NCBI GenBank assembly: GCA_028281235.1
Contig: JANQKG010000002.1
Span: 1 to 64,000 of the forward strand
Direction of reading: 5' to 3'
From: Afifellaceae bacterium
GTDB lineage: Bacteria > Pseudomonadota > Alphaproteobacteria > Rhizobiales > Afifellaceae
Length of the DNA: 64,000 nt
This document shows positions 34,748 through 43,662 of the stretch, piece by piece (positions within the stretch are counted from its first letter, which is position 1; each line of letters starts with the position of its first letter). The translations under genes and the position numbers were made by a program. Below the pieces are notes generated by a model. It had not been told where the DNA came from. It made no database searches and was given only the letters and a program-made list of their open reading frames with translations.

Positions 34748-36373
34748 ATGCAGGCTTTCGCTACGCTCCTTGATCGGCTGGTTCTGACGCCTGGCCGCAA
34801 CGGCAAGCTTCGGCTGCTCGTCGATTATTTCGGCGCGACGCCGGACCCCGATCGCGGCTATGCGCTCGCCGCCATCACGGGCGACTTGTCCATCGCCAGC
34901 GTGAAGCCGGCCATGCTGCGCGGTCTTGTCGTGGAGCGCATGGACGACGTGCTCTTCCGCTATTCCTACGATTATGTCGGCGATCTCGCCGAGACGATCG
35001 CTCTGGTCTGGCCGACGGAGGGGGAGGACGAATCCGTGCCGCGGCTGGCGGAGGTCGTGGAGGTGCTGCAGGCCGCCTCGCGGCTTGAAGGACCGCGTCT
35101 GGTTGAGGCCTGGCTTGATCGGCTCGACGCGAGCGGACGCTACGCTCTGGTCAAGCTGGTTACCGGCGGTCTCCGCGTCGGTGTCACCGCGCGGCTTGCC
35201 AAGCAGGCGCTGGCGCGGCTCGGTGACAAGGACGTCACGGAGATCGAAGAGCTGTGGCATGGCTTGGAGCCGCCTTACGAAGCCCTGTTCTGCTGGCTGG
35301 AGGGCAGGGGCGAGCGGCCGGTCAGTGCAGCGCTCGCGCCGTTTCGCCCCGTCATGCTGGCGCAGCCTTTGGCGGAGGGGGAGCTTCATAAGCTTGAGCC
35401 TGAAGCCTACGCGGCAGAATGGAAATGGGACGGCGTGCGCGTCCAGGCGGTGAGCGAAGGCGGCGTGCGCAGGCTCTATTCGCGGACTGGCGACGACATC
35501 TCCATCGCGTTTCCCGACATGCTAGAGCATCTCAATTTTGACGGCGCCATCGACGGCGAGCTTCTTGTTGCGCGCGAGGCCGGCGGCATCGTGGCGATCG
35601 CGCCCTTCGGCGATCTGCAACAGCGCCTCAACCGAAAGACCGTGTCCGGCAAGCTGCTCACCAGTCATCCGGCCTTTCTGCGCGCCTATGATCTTCTGCA
35701 GGACGGCGCGGTGGATATGCGGCCGCATCCGTTCAGCGCGCGCCGCGCCCGGCTGGAGCGGTTCATCGCGACGCATGGCTCGCCGCGTATCGACGCGTCG
35801 CCGCTGGTCGGCTTCAACGATTGGGACGCGCTTGCGAAGCTGCGCGCCGATCCGCCGACCGATCAGCGCATTCACGAGGTGGCCGAGGGGCTGATGCTGA
35901 AGCGGTGGGATGCACCCTATGTTCCCGGTCGCCCCAAAGGCCCCTGGTTCAAATGGAAACGCGACCCGCACATCGTCGATGCCGTGCTGATGTATGCGCA
36001 GCGCGGCCACGGCAAGCGCTCCTCGTATTATTCCGACTATACGTTCGGCGTCTGGACGGGACCGAGTGACGCAGCCGAACTCGTGTCGGTGGGCAAGGCC
36101 TATTTCGGCTTCACCGATGAGGAGCTGAAAGAGCTTGACCGCTTCGTGCGCAACAACACGGTCGATCGTTTCGGGCCGGTCCGCGCGGTGCGGGCGGAGC
36201 CCGATCACGGCCTCGTGCTTGAGGTGGCCTTTGAGGGACTGTCGCGCTCCACGCGCCACAAATCAGGCGTGGCCATGCGTTTTCCGCGGATCAGCCGGCT
36301 GAGGTGGGACAAGCCGCCGGCGGAGGCCGATCGACTGGAGGCATTGGAGACGCTGCTGCCGCAGAAGACCTGA
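34748..36373 (+). CDS. ATP-dependent DNA ligase
   Basis: A 541-residue ligase. The N-terminal DNA-binding domain (about 1-200) is followed by the nucleotidyltransferase domain with the adenylated lysine in AAEWKWDGVRVQ (KxDG, near residue 225), DGELL, and further nucleotidyltransferase motifs to GLMLKRWDAPYVPGRPKGPWFKWKR. An OB domain with FEGLSRSTRHKSGVAMRFPRI follows. This is the bacterial three-domain ATP-ligase type, used in repair beside the NAD-dependent LigA. In many bacteria this type is found with a ligase-associated exonuclease, an Lhr helicase and a phosphoesterase; none of those is adjacent here. Confidence 0.9.
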   Translation: MQAFATLLDRLVLTPGRNGKLRLLVDYFGATPDPDRGYALAAITGDLSIASVKPAMLRGLVVERMDDVLFRYSYDYVGDLAETIALVWPTEGEDESVPRLAEVVEVLQAASRLEGPRLVEAWLDRLDASGRYALVKLVTGGLRVGVTARLAKQALARLGDKDVTEIEELWHGLEPPYEALFCWLEGRGERPVSAALAPFRPVMLAQPLAEGELHKLEPEAYAAEWKWDGVRVQAVSEGGVRRLYSRTGDDISIAFPDMLEHLNFDGAIDGELLVAREAGGIVAIAPFGDLQQRLNRKTVSGKLLTSHPAFLRAYDLLQDGAVDMRPHPFSARRARLERFIATHGSPRIDASPLVGFNDWDALAKLRADPPTDQRIHEVAEGLMLKRWDAPYVPGRPKGPWFKWKRDPHIVDAVLMYAQRGHGKRSSYYSDYTFGVWTGPSDAAELVSVGKAYFGFTDEELKELDRFVRNNTVDRFGPVRAVRAEPDHGLVLEVAFEGLSRSTRHKSGVAMRFPRISRLRWDKPPAEADRLEALETLLPQKT

Positions 36374-36417
36374 TGGCTCGCCGCCTTCGGCTTGTGGCGC
36401 GGGGGTGTGCGCTATAC

Positions 36418-36519
36418 CTAGAGCCTCCATTCTGATTGAAGCAGAATGGAGGCCCTCGGTTTTTGTTGAGCATGATCTTATCCGAAAACCGGTTTCCACT
36501 TTTCGGGATCATGCTCTAG
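36418..36519. repeat. composite palindromic element, copy E3
   Basis: A clean 102-base copy from CTAG to CTAG. The first hairpin is CCTCCATTCTGATTG...CAGAATGGAGG; the second has arms GAGCATGATC and GATCATGCTC around CCGAAAACCGGTTTCC. It lies between the ligase and the DUF6460 gene and is 52 bases from the latter's start. Confidence 0.87.
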
Positions 36520-36570
36520 GCGTGAACCGGATCGTGAGCTGGTAAGGGCTCAAGACAGGGTAGGGCGCAC

Positions 36571-36855
36571 ATGTCGGGAGGTCTTTCGCGCTTCTTGGGG
36601 GACACGCCGCTCCGCGTCGGCGTGCGCCTGCTGGTCTTCTCCTTCATCGTCGGCCTGGTGATGTCGGCGCTCGACATCCGGCCCTGGCAGATCTGGCTCT
36701 GGGCGCGGCAGTTGGTGGAGCGCATCTACAATATGGGCTTCGCGTTCTTCGCCGACGCGCTGGAATATCTCATCGCCGGCGCCATGATCGTCGTGCCGCT
36801 GTTCATCATTATGCGGCTTTTACGCCTTGGCGGTCGCGCCCGGCGCATGGATTGA
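36571..36855 (+). CDS. small membrane protein, DUF6460-like
   Basis: A 94-residue protein with two hydrophobic helices (about 16-35 and 62-82): LRVGVRLLVFSFIVGLVMSAL and YLIAGAMIVVPLFIIMRLL. The beginning MSGGLSRFLGDTPLRV and the central phrase WARQLVERIYNMGF fit a family I know as DUF6460 from Rhizobiales. No function is known. Charge distribution suggests both ends face the cytoplasm. Confidence 0.65.
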   Translation: MSGGLSRFLGDTPLRVGVRLLVFSFIVGLVMSALDIRPWQIWLWARQLVERIYNMGFAFFADALEYLIAGAMIVVPLFIIMRLLRLGGRARRMD

Positions 36856-36920
36856 GGTTGCGCTCTCTTCGCTGGCATAGTGTCATATATGAAAGGCACT
36901 CCAACCGGATGGGGTAAGCG

Positions 36921-37334
36921 ATGCTCAGACGGCGCTTTCTAGTCACGGCGTGCGGCGTCATTGCGGGGCTGGCACTCGCCATGCCCGCGGCGGCTGAAGA
37001 AGAGATATGCCGCCCGCAGAAGATCATTCGCTATCTGGACGTCGATATCGCGGTCACGCCGCCGAGCGGGCCGGCCGATCGCGAGGTGACCTTGTCTGCG
37101 CGCTGTCTTCCCGCCGACCGTTCGGTGATCGTGTGGAGCGGCCAGGACTTTGACGCGGTGCAGCCGGTGGGCTCCGGCTCGATCAGTGCCGGCGGGAACT
37201 TTGAGAGCGCTGCGACCGTTCCCGCCAACGCCGCGCCCGGCCAGAACTATTACTTCGCCATTATGATCGACGACCACATCGTCGGCACCGGCGCTTTTCT
37301 CGTCGACGGTGAAGCGGAGTCGGTCACGCAATAG
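36921..37334 (+). CDS. exported protein of unknown function
   Basis: A 137-residue protein with a clear N-terminal signal peptide (LRRRFLVTACGVIAGLALA, cleavage likely after PAAA-E near residue 25). The mature part is about 110 residues, with two cysteines (EEICRPQ and LSARCLP) that could form a disulfide, and beta-strand character. I do not recognise the family. It lies between two small-protein and transporter genes on the same strand and is probably periplasmic. Confidence 0.65.
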   Translation: MLRRRFLVTACGVIAGLALAMPAAAEEEICRPQKIIRYLDVDIAVTPPSGPADREVTLSARCLPADRSVIVWSGQDFDAVQPVGSGSISAGGNFESAATVPANAAPGQNYYFAIMIDDHIVGTGAFLVDGEAESVTQ

Positions 37335-37352
37335 ATGCGTCCACGCTGAACG

Positions 37353-37383
37353 ACCGGTTTCCACTTTTCGGGATCATGCTCTA
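37353..37383. repeat. partial copy of the GATCATGCTC repeat (E6)
   Basis: CCGGTTTCCACTTTTCGGG followed by ATCATGCTCTAA is the right half of the second module of E3. The left arm is missing, so this is a remnant. It lies 32 bases before the MATE gene start. Confidence 0.75.
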
Positions 37384-37415
37384 AGGGTCGGCTTTCGATT
37401 CACGGCCATGCCGAC

Positions 37416-38795
37416 ATGAATGAGGGCCCCGCGGGGCGCGTGGGCGACGCTTCCGCGGCCGCTGAAATTCGTCCGTTTAAGGTGACGCATCGCGCCGTCT
37501 TCCGGCTCGCGGTGCCGATGACGCTTGCCTACATCACCGTGCCGCTGATCGGCATCGTCGACACGATCGTCATTGGTCAGCTCGGCGTTGCTGCATTGAT
37601 TGGCGGCATCGCCATCGGTGCGATCATCCTCGATATCCTGTTCACGACGTGCAACTTCCTGAGATCCGGGACGACAGGACTGACGGCGCAGGCCGTCGGC
37701 GCCGGCGACAGCAAGGAGATCGTGGCGGTTCTCGTGCGCGCGCTCATCGTTGCGGCAGTGGCGGGGGCGTTGATCCTCGCCCTGCACTATCCGTTCATCG
37801 AAATCAGTGTGTGGTTCATGGACCCCGGGCCGGGCGTGCTCGACGCGGCGCGGGACTATCTTGCCATCCGCATATGGGCAGCACCCTTCACGCTCGCCAA
37901 TTTCGTGCTGCTCGGCTGGCTTGTCGGCCTCGGCCGTTCCGTCACCGTGCTCGCCGTGCAGGCGCTGCTTGGCCTCCTCAATATCGGGTTCTCGGTGTGG
38001 TTCGTCATGGGGTTGGGGCTTGGCGTCCCCGGCGTTGCGTGGGCGTCGGTGCTTGCGGAGGCCATTGTCGTTGCCGCACAGATCCCGCTCGTCCTGAAGC
38101 TCGCGCCAAGATCGCAGCTGCCCTCGCGGGCCCGCATCTTCGACCGACACGGCTTCTCGCGCCTCATCGGCGTGAACCGCGACATCATGATCCGCTCCTT
38201 CACGCTGCTCTTTGCGTTCGCGTTCTTTGCCCGGCAAGGTGCGCAGTTCGGCGCGGTGGTGCTCGCCGCCAACGCCATCCTGATGCATTTCTTCATGGTC
38301 GGCGGCTATTTCCTCGACGGGTTTGCCACGGCCGCCGAACAGCTTGCCGGCCGCGCCGTGGGTGCGCGCTTCCGCCCGGCATTTGAACGCACCGTGCGTC
38401 TCACCACGGCATGGGGTCTCGGCACCGGCCTGGCGCTCAGTCTCGTCTATCTGGCTTTCGGCGGGCTGATCATCGACCTAATGACGACAGCGGAGGACGT
38501 GCGCGAGACCGCCCGGCACTTCATGCTTTGGGCGGTCCTGACGCCGTTGATCGGCGCCGTGGCGTTTCAGATGGACGGCATCTTCATTGGCGCGACATGG
38601 TCGCGCGACATGCGCAACATGATGCTGGCGTCGGTGGTCGTCTATCTGATCGCCTGGGCGGCGCTGACACCGCTCTTTGGCAATGACGGGCTGTGGACGG
38701 CGTTGCTGGTCTTCCTTGGCGCGCGCAGCGTGACCTTTCACTGGCGCATGCGGCAGCTTGTTCCGCGCACCTTTCCGGCCGCCCCCTCAGCCTGA
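37416..38795 (+). CDS. MATE family efflux transporter (DinF-like)
   Basis: A 459-residue membrane protein with about 12 hydrophobic helices in two homologous halves. The MATE signature at the start of each half is visible: FRLAVPMTLAYITVPLIGIVDTIVIGQLG and, in the second half, the region NRDIMIRSFTLLFAFAFFARQGAQFG. The subgroup resembles DinF-type pumps, which export organic cations or bile-like compounds using Na+ or H+. The substrate is unknown. It is convergent with the truncated hemoglobin gene, only four bases apart. Confidence 0.9.
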   Translation: MNEGPAGRVGDASAAAEIRPFKVTHRAVFRLAVPMTLAYITVPLIGIVDTIVIGQLGVAALIGGIAIGAIILDILFTTCNFLRSGTTGLTAQAVGAGDSKEIVAVLVRALIVAAVAGALILALHYPFIEISVWFMDPGPGVLDAARDYLAIRIWAAPFTLANFVLLGWLVGLGRSVTVLAVQALLGLLNIGFSVWFVMGLGLGVPGVAWASVLAEAIVVAAQIPLVLKLAPRSQLPSRARIFDRHGFSRLIGVNRDIMIRSFTLLFAFAFFARQGAQFGAVVLAANAILMHFFMVGGYFLDGFATAAEQLAGRAVGARFRPAFERTVRLTTAWGLGTGLALSLVYLAFGGLIIDLMTTAEDVRETARHFMLWAVLTPLIGAVAFQMDGIFIGATWSRDMRNMMLASVVVYLIAWAALTPLFGNDGLWTALLVFLGARSVTFHWRMRQLVPRTFPAAPSA

Positions 38796-38799
38796 GCGG

Positions 38800-39174
38800 C
38801 TACGAACCTTTGCCATTGACGATATAGCGGCGACGGTCGTTGAGATTGCTCAGCACGGAGTTCATGTCGCTTTCCGTAACCCCGGAGGTCCTGAGCGTCT
38901 CCTCCAGATGCTGCATCATCTCGTCAAAGTCGCCGTCGCTGATGTGAAGGCGCGCATGCACGTCCTTCAGATGCGCATCGGTGTAGCTTGCCGGGCCGCC
39001 CATCACGGACGCCAGGAACTGCGTCTGATGGTCGATGAGTTGGCTCATCTCGACATTGGCGAAATAGGGCGCCAATCGCCGGGAGCGCAGAACGCGATCG
39101 TAAAGGGCGAAGACGAGGCGAGCCACCGCTGCCAAGCCGCCGAACTTCTCATAGAGCGGCTCAATCTGGACCAT
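38800..39174 (-). CDS. group I truncated hemoglobin
   Basis: A 124-residue globin from ATG 39174 (MVQIEPLYEKFGGLAAVARLV; five more codons are open upstream). Family features are LYEKFGG, FALYDRVLRSRRLAPYFANVEM, HQTQFLASVMGGPASY, and the proximal (F8) histidine in HLKDVHARLHI. Group I truncated hemoglobins bind O2 and NO and may detoxify NO. The exact physiological role cannot be told. It is convergent with the MATE gene. Confidence 0.88.
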   Translation of the reverse strand: MVQIEPLYEKFGGLAAVARLVFALYDRVLRSRRLAPYFANVEMSQLIDHQTQFLASVMGGPASYTDAHLKDVHARLHISDGDFDEMMQHLEETLRTSGVTESDMNSVLSNLNDRRRYIVNGKGS

Positions 39175-39262
39175 CCGGCCTCCCGCCATCGCCGGCTTCC
39201 GGCATCAATGTGGGAATATCACGGCCGCGCATCGCGCTCCACCTCAGGGCGCGCCGCCTCAC

Positions 39263-40351
39263 TCATCGCGGCCAAGCGGCTGCCCAGCGTTCCGTCTCGA
39301 TGCCGCGGATGTCGCGGATATGCTTGACGTTACGCTCCTCCAGGCGCCTGAGGAGGTCGGCGACGATGCGGCGAGGCAGCGACGGACCCTCATAGATCAG
39401 GCCGGTATAAAGCTGTACGAGATCTGCACCGGCTGCGATTTTCGACCATGCGCTGGCAGCGCCGTCGACGCCGCCGACGCCGACCAGCACCAAATCAGGT
39501 CCGGCGAGCTGCCGGGCGCGGGCCAGCATCGCCGTTGAGAGCTCCAAGAGCGGCGGGCCAGAGAGGCCACCGCTTTCCGTTTTATGCTGCTTCGACTTGA
39601 GCTCAGGACGGCTCACCGTCGTGTTGGAGACGATCAGTCCGTCCACATGGTGGTGCATGGCCGTTTCGATCAGAGCGGCAAGGCCGGCATCGTCCATGTC
39701 CGGCGCGATCTTGAGAAGGAGCGGCGTTGTGCGCCCGCACTCGTCCTCCGCGGCTTGGCGCGCCTCGGCGATAACGCTGAGCAGTTCCGTCAGGGCGTCG
39801 CCGGACTGCAGAGCGCGCAGGCCCGGCGTGTTCGGCGAGGAGACGTTGACGGTGAGATAAGACGCCTCCGGTGCGAAGAGCCGGACGCCGGCAGCATAGT
39901 CGAAGAGGCGATCATCGCTGTTGCGGTTGGCGCCGATGTTGATGCCGACGATGCCGTCACGATTGGCGCGCGTATCAAGCCGCTCCAGCGCGGCTTCGTG
40001 TCCTTCATTGTTGAAGCCGAGACGGTTGATGATGGCGCGGTCGGCGCTGAGCCGGAAAAGCCGCGGCTTCGGATTGCCATCCTGCGGCAGCGGCGTCAGC
40101 GTGCCGACTTCCACAAAGCCGAAGCCGAGCGCCAGCATTGCGTCGGGGATTTCCGCGTTCTTGTCGAAGCCGGCGGCGAGGCCGATCGGGTTGGGGAATT
40201 GCAGACCCAGAATATTGTGGCTGAGGCGCGGGTCGCGCGGCGTTGTGCGCCCGCGCTTGCCGGTGAAGCGCGCGCTGCGGATCGCCCATCGATGCGCGCG
40301 TTCCGGATCAAGCAGCCTGAGCACGCCGCTGGCGCGGTCGGCGATCGTCAC
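39263..40351 (-). CDS. pyrD: dihydroorotate dehydrogenase (quinone), class 2
   Basis: A 362-residue enzyme. I start it at GTG 40351 (VTIADRASGVLRLLDPERAHRWAIR), which overlaps the stop of the DUF952 gene and gives the usual class 2 N-terminal membrane-associating helix pair. Motifs include PNPIGLAAGFDKNAEI, INRLGFNNEG, VNVSSPNTPGLRALQ with the catalytic serine, and GVGGVDGAASAWSKIAAGADLVQLYTGL. It oxidises dihydroorotate with quinone in pyrimidine synthesis. The 140-codon open frame upstream is a shadow of the DUF952 gene. Confidence 0.95.
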   Translation of the reverse strand: MTIADRASGVLRLLDPERAHRWAIRSARFTGKRGRTTPRDPRLSHNILGLQFPNPIGLAAGFDKNAEIPDAMLALGFGFVEVGTLTPLPQDGNPKPRLFRLSADRAIINRLGFNNEGHEAALERLDTRANRDGIVGINIGANRNSDDRLFDYAAGVRLFAPEASYLTVNVSSPNTPGLRALQSGDALTELLSVIAEARQAAEDECGRTTPLLLKIAPDMDDAGLAALIETAMHHHVDGLIVSNTTVSRPELKSKQHKTESGGLSGPPLLELSTAMLARARQLAGPDLVLVGVGGVDGAASAWSKIAAGADLVQLYTGLIYEGPSLPRRIVADLLRRLEERNVKHIRDIRGIETERWAAAWPR

Positions 40352-40695
40352 GGAACACCCTTGGGAAAGACATGTGCTCCGTCGGGGCCGAGCGGCAGCT
40401 TCTCGACGCGCCGCACGGCGGAGAGGTGGAGCGGGCCATAAAGATGCGGGAAGAGCGCTCCGCCGCGCGAGCGTTCCCAACGAAGCGCGGCGCCCAGCAT
40501 GTCGGCGTCCACGGCAATGAGGAGCAAATCCGTCTGGCCGGAGAAATGCCGCGCGGCCGTCTCGCGCATCTGATCGAAGCTGGAGAAATGAATGAAGCCG
40601 TCGGCCATATCGTTCGGCGCGCCGTCGAAGCGGCCGGCCTCTTCCGCCGCGCGCCATAGCGGCTCGGGGCAGATCTTGTAGATCAACGCGGACAT
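40348..40695 (-). CDS. DUF952 domain protein
   Basis: A 115-residue protein starting MSALIYKICPEPLWRAAEEAGRF, then DMADGFIHFSSFDQMRETAARHF and PHLYGPLHLSAVRRVEKLPL, the DUF952 pattern. The fold is thought to be related to ADP-ribosyltransferase-like glutathione S-transferase-linked domains, but no function is established. It is placed directly upstream of pyrD with a four-base overlap, an arrangement common in Rhizobiales. Confidence 0.9.
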   Translation of the reverse strand: MSALIYKICPEPLWRAAEEAGRFDGAPNDMADGFIHFSSFDQMRETAARHFSGQTDLLLIAVDADMLGAALRWERSRGGALFPHLYGPLHLSAVRRVEKLPLGPDGAHVFPKGVP

Positions 40696-40761
40696 GACTG
40701 CACCAGGATAGATTGCGATGCGGAACGGGCAACCGGCTTTCGTCGCTCGCGGCACGCGACT

Positions 40762-41085
40762 ATGCTCGCCGTGCCGATGAAGACACACCGTACACGCCTC
40801 CTTGCCCTTGCGCTTGCCGGTCTCATGGCCGGCGTTCTTGCCGGTCCGGCTGCGGCCGGCGATCGCGCCGGCCCGAGCGATGACGAGGTTGCGCGGCTTG
40901 AGGCCCGCATCGAAGCGCTGGAGGCGCGCGTTGCCATGCTCGCCAAGGAGAACGCCGAGTCGCGTTCCGGCGGAGAGGCGATGGCGCGCGTGGCGCTTAT
41001 TGCCGATAGGGCCATGGCTAATCTGTTCGCCATCGTCCGGGAGTTTAAGGGCGCGCCGCGCGAGGGCGAGTCTGATCTGCGCTAG
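40762..41085 (+). CDS. small exported coiled-coil protein, unknown
   Basis: A 107-residue protein (102 if started at ATG 40777, MKTHRTRLLALALAG). It has a signal-peptide-like N-terminus with likely cleavage at PAAAG, and then a heptad-rich helix, DDEVARLEARIEALEARVAMLAKENA, that probably forms a short coiled coil. The family is unknown to me. Its 3' end overlaps the convergent symporter by four bases. Neither start has a good ribosome binding site. Confidence 0.6.
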   Translation: MLAVPMKTHRTRLLALALAGLMAGVLAGPAAAGDRAGPSDDEVARLEARIEALEARVAMLAKENAESRSGGEAMARVALIADRAMANLFAIVREFKGAPREGESDLR

Positions 41086-42713
41086 GCAGGTCGCTCGCGG
41101 ATCGCAATCTCGTCGCTGCGGCTCCCAAGCCCGTCGGCCTCGCGCTCCTTGTCCGGCTCGGGCGCAGGCATGATCAACGACACGCCAACGGTCACGGCCA
41201 CGGAGATCATGAGACCGATGATTGCGGCGACCGGTGCGCCGATCGCAGCGATGCCGCCGCCCTCCGCACCGCCGAAGAGCCCTGACTGCTCCAGGACAAA
41301 TGCCAGGCCGGTGAAGCCGAAACCCGCGACGATGCCGGCAATCGCGCCAATATCGATGGCACGCTTCCACCACAGACCGATCAGGAGCGGCGCCATCCCG
41401 CCCGACGCAGCGAGCGCGAGCGCCCAGCTTAAAAGTGCGGACGGTTCGACGTTCAAGATCGGCACAAGCGCGGCGGCGGCGACAGTGACGACAACCAAAA
41501 CCAGCCGCGCAATGAGAATGCGGCGGCCCTCAGGTCCGGTCGTATCGACGGTCTCGTCCCAGATCTCGTGGCTGATAGCGCAGGTCGCGGCAAACAGCGA
41601 CGCCATCCCGATGGCAAACAGGGCCGCAAGAACGCCGGCCAGCACGAGGCCGGCGAGCGCCGCCGGCAGTGTGGCGAACAGGGCAGCGACCTGCAGAAGA
41701 CCTTCCGCCGCGTTCCAATCGCCGGTCTCGCCAAGAAGAAGCGCCAGAAGCAGGCCGGCCGCCACCAGGATGGCGCCGTAGATCACCGCCCATCCCATCG
41801 TCATGAATGCGCCGCGCGTGGAGGCGGCTGCGAGCGTCTGTGCCGTCAGAAGCGGAAGCGCCGCTGCGCCTGTTGCAGCGAGGAGGAATGGCAGGAGCGC
41901 ACCACGGGTCGCATCATCGCTTTCCCAGTCGGGCAGCGCATCCCTCAGCACGGTTGCAAATTCCTGCTGCAAGGCGACGTCGCCGGCAGTGCCCCTGAAG
42001 ATCAATGAGCCGGCGGGCACCAGGCAGGCGAAGATGATCAGGAGGTACTGGACGGCTTGAGTCCAGGTCAGGGAGCGCATGCCGCCTGGCAGGACGGCAA
42101 AGACGGTGACACCGGCGACGGCATAAAGCGCATGGGTGGGGTTCATGCCGACGAGCGTGGCGAAGAGGGGCGATGTGACCTTCAGATGGGCAACGAGCAA
42201 AAGGAAGCTGACAACGAATGCCACACACGCCCACGCCAGTCGGACCCACAGCCCGCCATAGCGCGCGGCCAGATAATCTCCGGCGGAATAGGCGTCGGCT
42301 CGCCGGAGACCCGGCGAAAGAACCACCGCCATCAACAAGAAGCCCGTGGCCAAGCCTGCCGCCGTGACCAGGAAGTCGGCGTAGCGCGCATAGGCGCCGC
42401 CGGCGAGCCCGATCGTCAGAAGCCCGGCAAGCGTGGCCGCAGCAGCCAATCCGTTGAAGGCAGCCGGGGTCTTGCGGTCGGCCAGGTAGAAATCCACGGC
42501 CCGACGGCTATGCGCCAGCAGCGCCGCGACGATGAAGACGGCGAGTGCTGCGCCGAGCACGCCGACGGGTGCAAGCCCGGCATCGACGCCGAGCCGCTCC
42601 AGGAGGCCGAACCCGAGAAGCACAAGAAGAAAAAGGCCAAGCAGAACGAGCGTCGAGCGAATCGGAGCCTTGAGTACGCCAATGTCCCGCTCAGGCGGCA
42701 GCAGCCAGGGCAT
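41082..42713 (-). CDS. sodium:solute symporter (SSS/SLC5 family, ActP-like)
   Basis: A 543-residue membrane protein with about 13-14 hydrophobic helices. SSS features include DFYLADRKTPAAFNGLAAAATLAGLLTIGLAGGAY, YSAGDYLAARYGGLWVRLAWA and GGMRSLTWTQAVQYLLIIFA. It is nearest in type to the cation/acetate symporter ActP and its VC_2705-like relatives, which move acetate or other small monocarboxylates with Na+. The adjacent CrbS/CrbR-type pair, which controls acetate use in other bacteria, supports that substrate, but this remains inference. Confidence 0.85.
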   Translation of the reverse strand: MPWLLPPERDIGVLKAPIRSTLVLLGLFLLVLLGFGLLERLGVDAGLAPVGVLGAALAVFIVAALLAHSRRAVDFYLADRKTPAAFNGLAAAATLAGLLTIGLAGGAYARYADFLVTAAGLATGFLLMAVVLSPGLRRADAYSAGDYLAARYGGLWVRLAWACVAFVVSFLLLVAHLKVTSPLFATLVGMNPTHALYAVAGVTVFAVLPGGMRSLTWTQAVQYLLIIFACLVPAGSLIFRGTAGDVALQQEFATVLRDALPDWESDDATRGALLPFLLAATGAAALPLLTAQTLAAASTRGAFMTMGWAVIYGAILVAAGLLLALLLGETGDWNAAEGLLQVAALFATLPAALAGLVLAGVLAALFAIGMASLFAATCAISHEIWDETVDTTGPEGRRILIARLVLVVVTVAAAALVPILNVEPSALLSWALALAASGGMAPLLIGLWWKRAIDIGAIAGIVAGFGFTGLAFVLEQSGLFGGAEGGGIAAIGAPVAAIIGLMISVAVTVGVSLIMPAPEPDKEREADGLGSRSDEIAIRERPA

Positions 42714-42871
42714 TTGTCATCTCGGTCGCAGTCGTTCGTGGCCCGCGAGGATGACGCGGTCGCCGTGCAAACGCAAATGGCGGCGTGCGCCAACCGGGCC
42801 GGGCCGTTTCAAACCGGCGCGTCAGCTTGTATGACAGGAGCGGCGCAACGCATCTTGGGATATTGTCGCCT

Positions 42872-42977
42872 TAGAGCCTTTTCCATTGTGATTGAATTAG
42901 AGTGGAGGCTCTATCTCTTCGTTTAAGCATGATCTTATCCGAAAACCGGACGCCACTTTTCGGGATCATGCTCTAGG
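42872..42977. repeat. composite palindromic element, copy E4
   Basis: A 106-base copy with both modules: AGAGCCTTTTCCATTGTGAT...TAGAGTGGAGGCTC and AGCATGATC...GATCATGCTCTAG. It lies in the divergent gap between the symporter and the response regulator. Its terminal CTAG overlaps the regulator's ribosome binding site AGGAGG (42976-42981). Confidence 0.85.
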
Positions 42978-42987
42978 AGGCGTTTTC

Positions 42988-43650
42988 GTGACGCAATCGC
43001 CCACCTTCATCGTGGCCGACGATCATCCGCTCTTCCGCAATGCGTTGCGACAGACCATCGAGCCGCATTTCGCCAAGCCTGAGATCGTCGAGGCCGGCAC
43101 GCTCGATGAAGTGTCGGCGGCGATTGAGACCGTGGAGGAGCCGGATCTGGTGCTGTTCGATCTCTCCATGCCCGGCGCGCGCGGGTTCTCCGGTTTGATG
43201 TATCTAAGAGCACAATATCCTGCGGTGCCGGTTTGCGTGGTCTCCGCCAGCGAGGATGTCGGTACGATCCGTCGCTCCATGGCGCTGGGCGCGGCGGGTT
43301 TCGTGCCGAAATCGTCGTCTCCCACGCAGATCCGCCAGGCGATTCAGGTCATCCTGGATGGCGGGACATGGACGCCTCCGGGCCTTGATCTGCGGCTTGC
43401 TTCCGACGAGGAAGACGCGCTCGCCGGCCGGCTGCGAAGCCTGACGCCGCAGCAGCTGCGCGTCTTGATGATGATGGCGGAGGGCCTCCTTAACAAGCAG
43501 ATCGCCTATGAGCTCAGCGTCTCGGAGGCAACGGTGAAGGCGCATGTCTCCGCCGTCTTGCAGAAGCTCGGCGTGGAGAACCGCACCAAAGCGGTGTTGG
43601 CGGCCGGCCGCTTCGAGGTCGGGCAGTGGCACGCCGGCGACGCGGATTGA
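42988..43650 (+). CDS. crbR: NarL/LuxR-family response regulator, CrbR-like
   Basis: A 220-residue regulator. The receiver has ADDHPLF, the acceptor aspartate in DLVLFDLSMPGARGF, and K in FVPKSSSP. The C-terminal LuxR-type helix-turn-helix has LTPQQLRVLMMMAEGLLNKQIAYELSVSEATVKAHVSAVLQKL. The start is GTG 42988 with AGGAGG upstream. Together with the neighbouring CrbS-like kinase it fits the CrbS/CrbR system, which in Vibrio, Pseudomonas and other bacteria activates acetyl-CoA synthetase for acetate use. The pairing is inferred from position and type. Confidence 0.75.
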   Translation: MTQSPTFIVADDHPLFRNALRQTIEPHFAKPEIVEAGTLDEVSAAIETVEEPDLVLFDLSMPGARGFSGLMYLRAQYPAVPVCVVSASEDVGTIRRSMALGAAGFVPKSSSPTQIRQAIQVILDGGTWTPPGLDLRLASDEEDALAGRLRSLTPQQLRVLMMMAEGLLNKQIAYELSVSEATVKAHVSAVLQKLGVENRTKAVLAAGRFEVGQWHAGDAD

Positions 43651-43662
43651 TCGCCGAGCGTT

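Noticed and set aside
39263..40732. A 489-residue version of PyrD with a long N-terminal extension.
   Set aside because: The extra 127 residues overlap the DUF952 gene in another frame; GTG 40351 overlapping the DUF952 stop gives the normal class 2 length.
40348..41373. A 341-residue version of the DUF952 protein.
   Set aside because: The upstream part lies antisense to the small exported protein and the symporter end; the DUF952 domain starts at ATG 40695.
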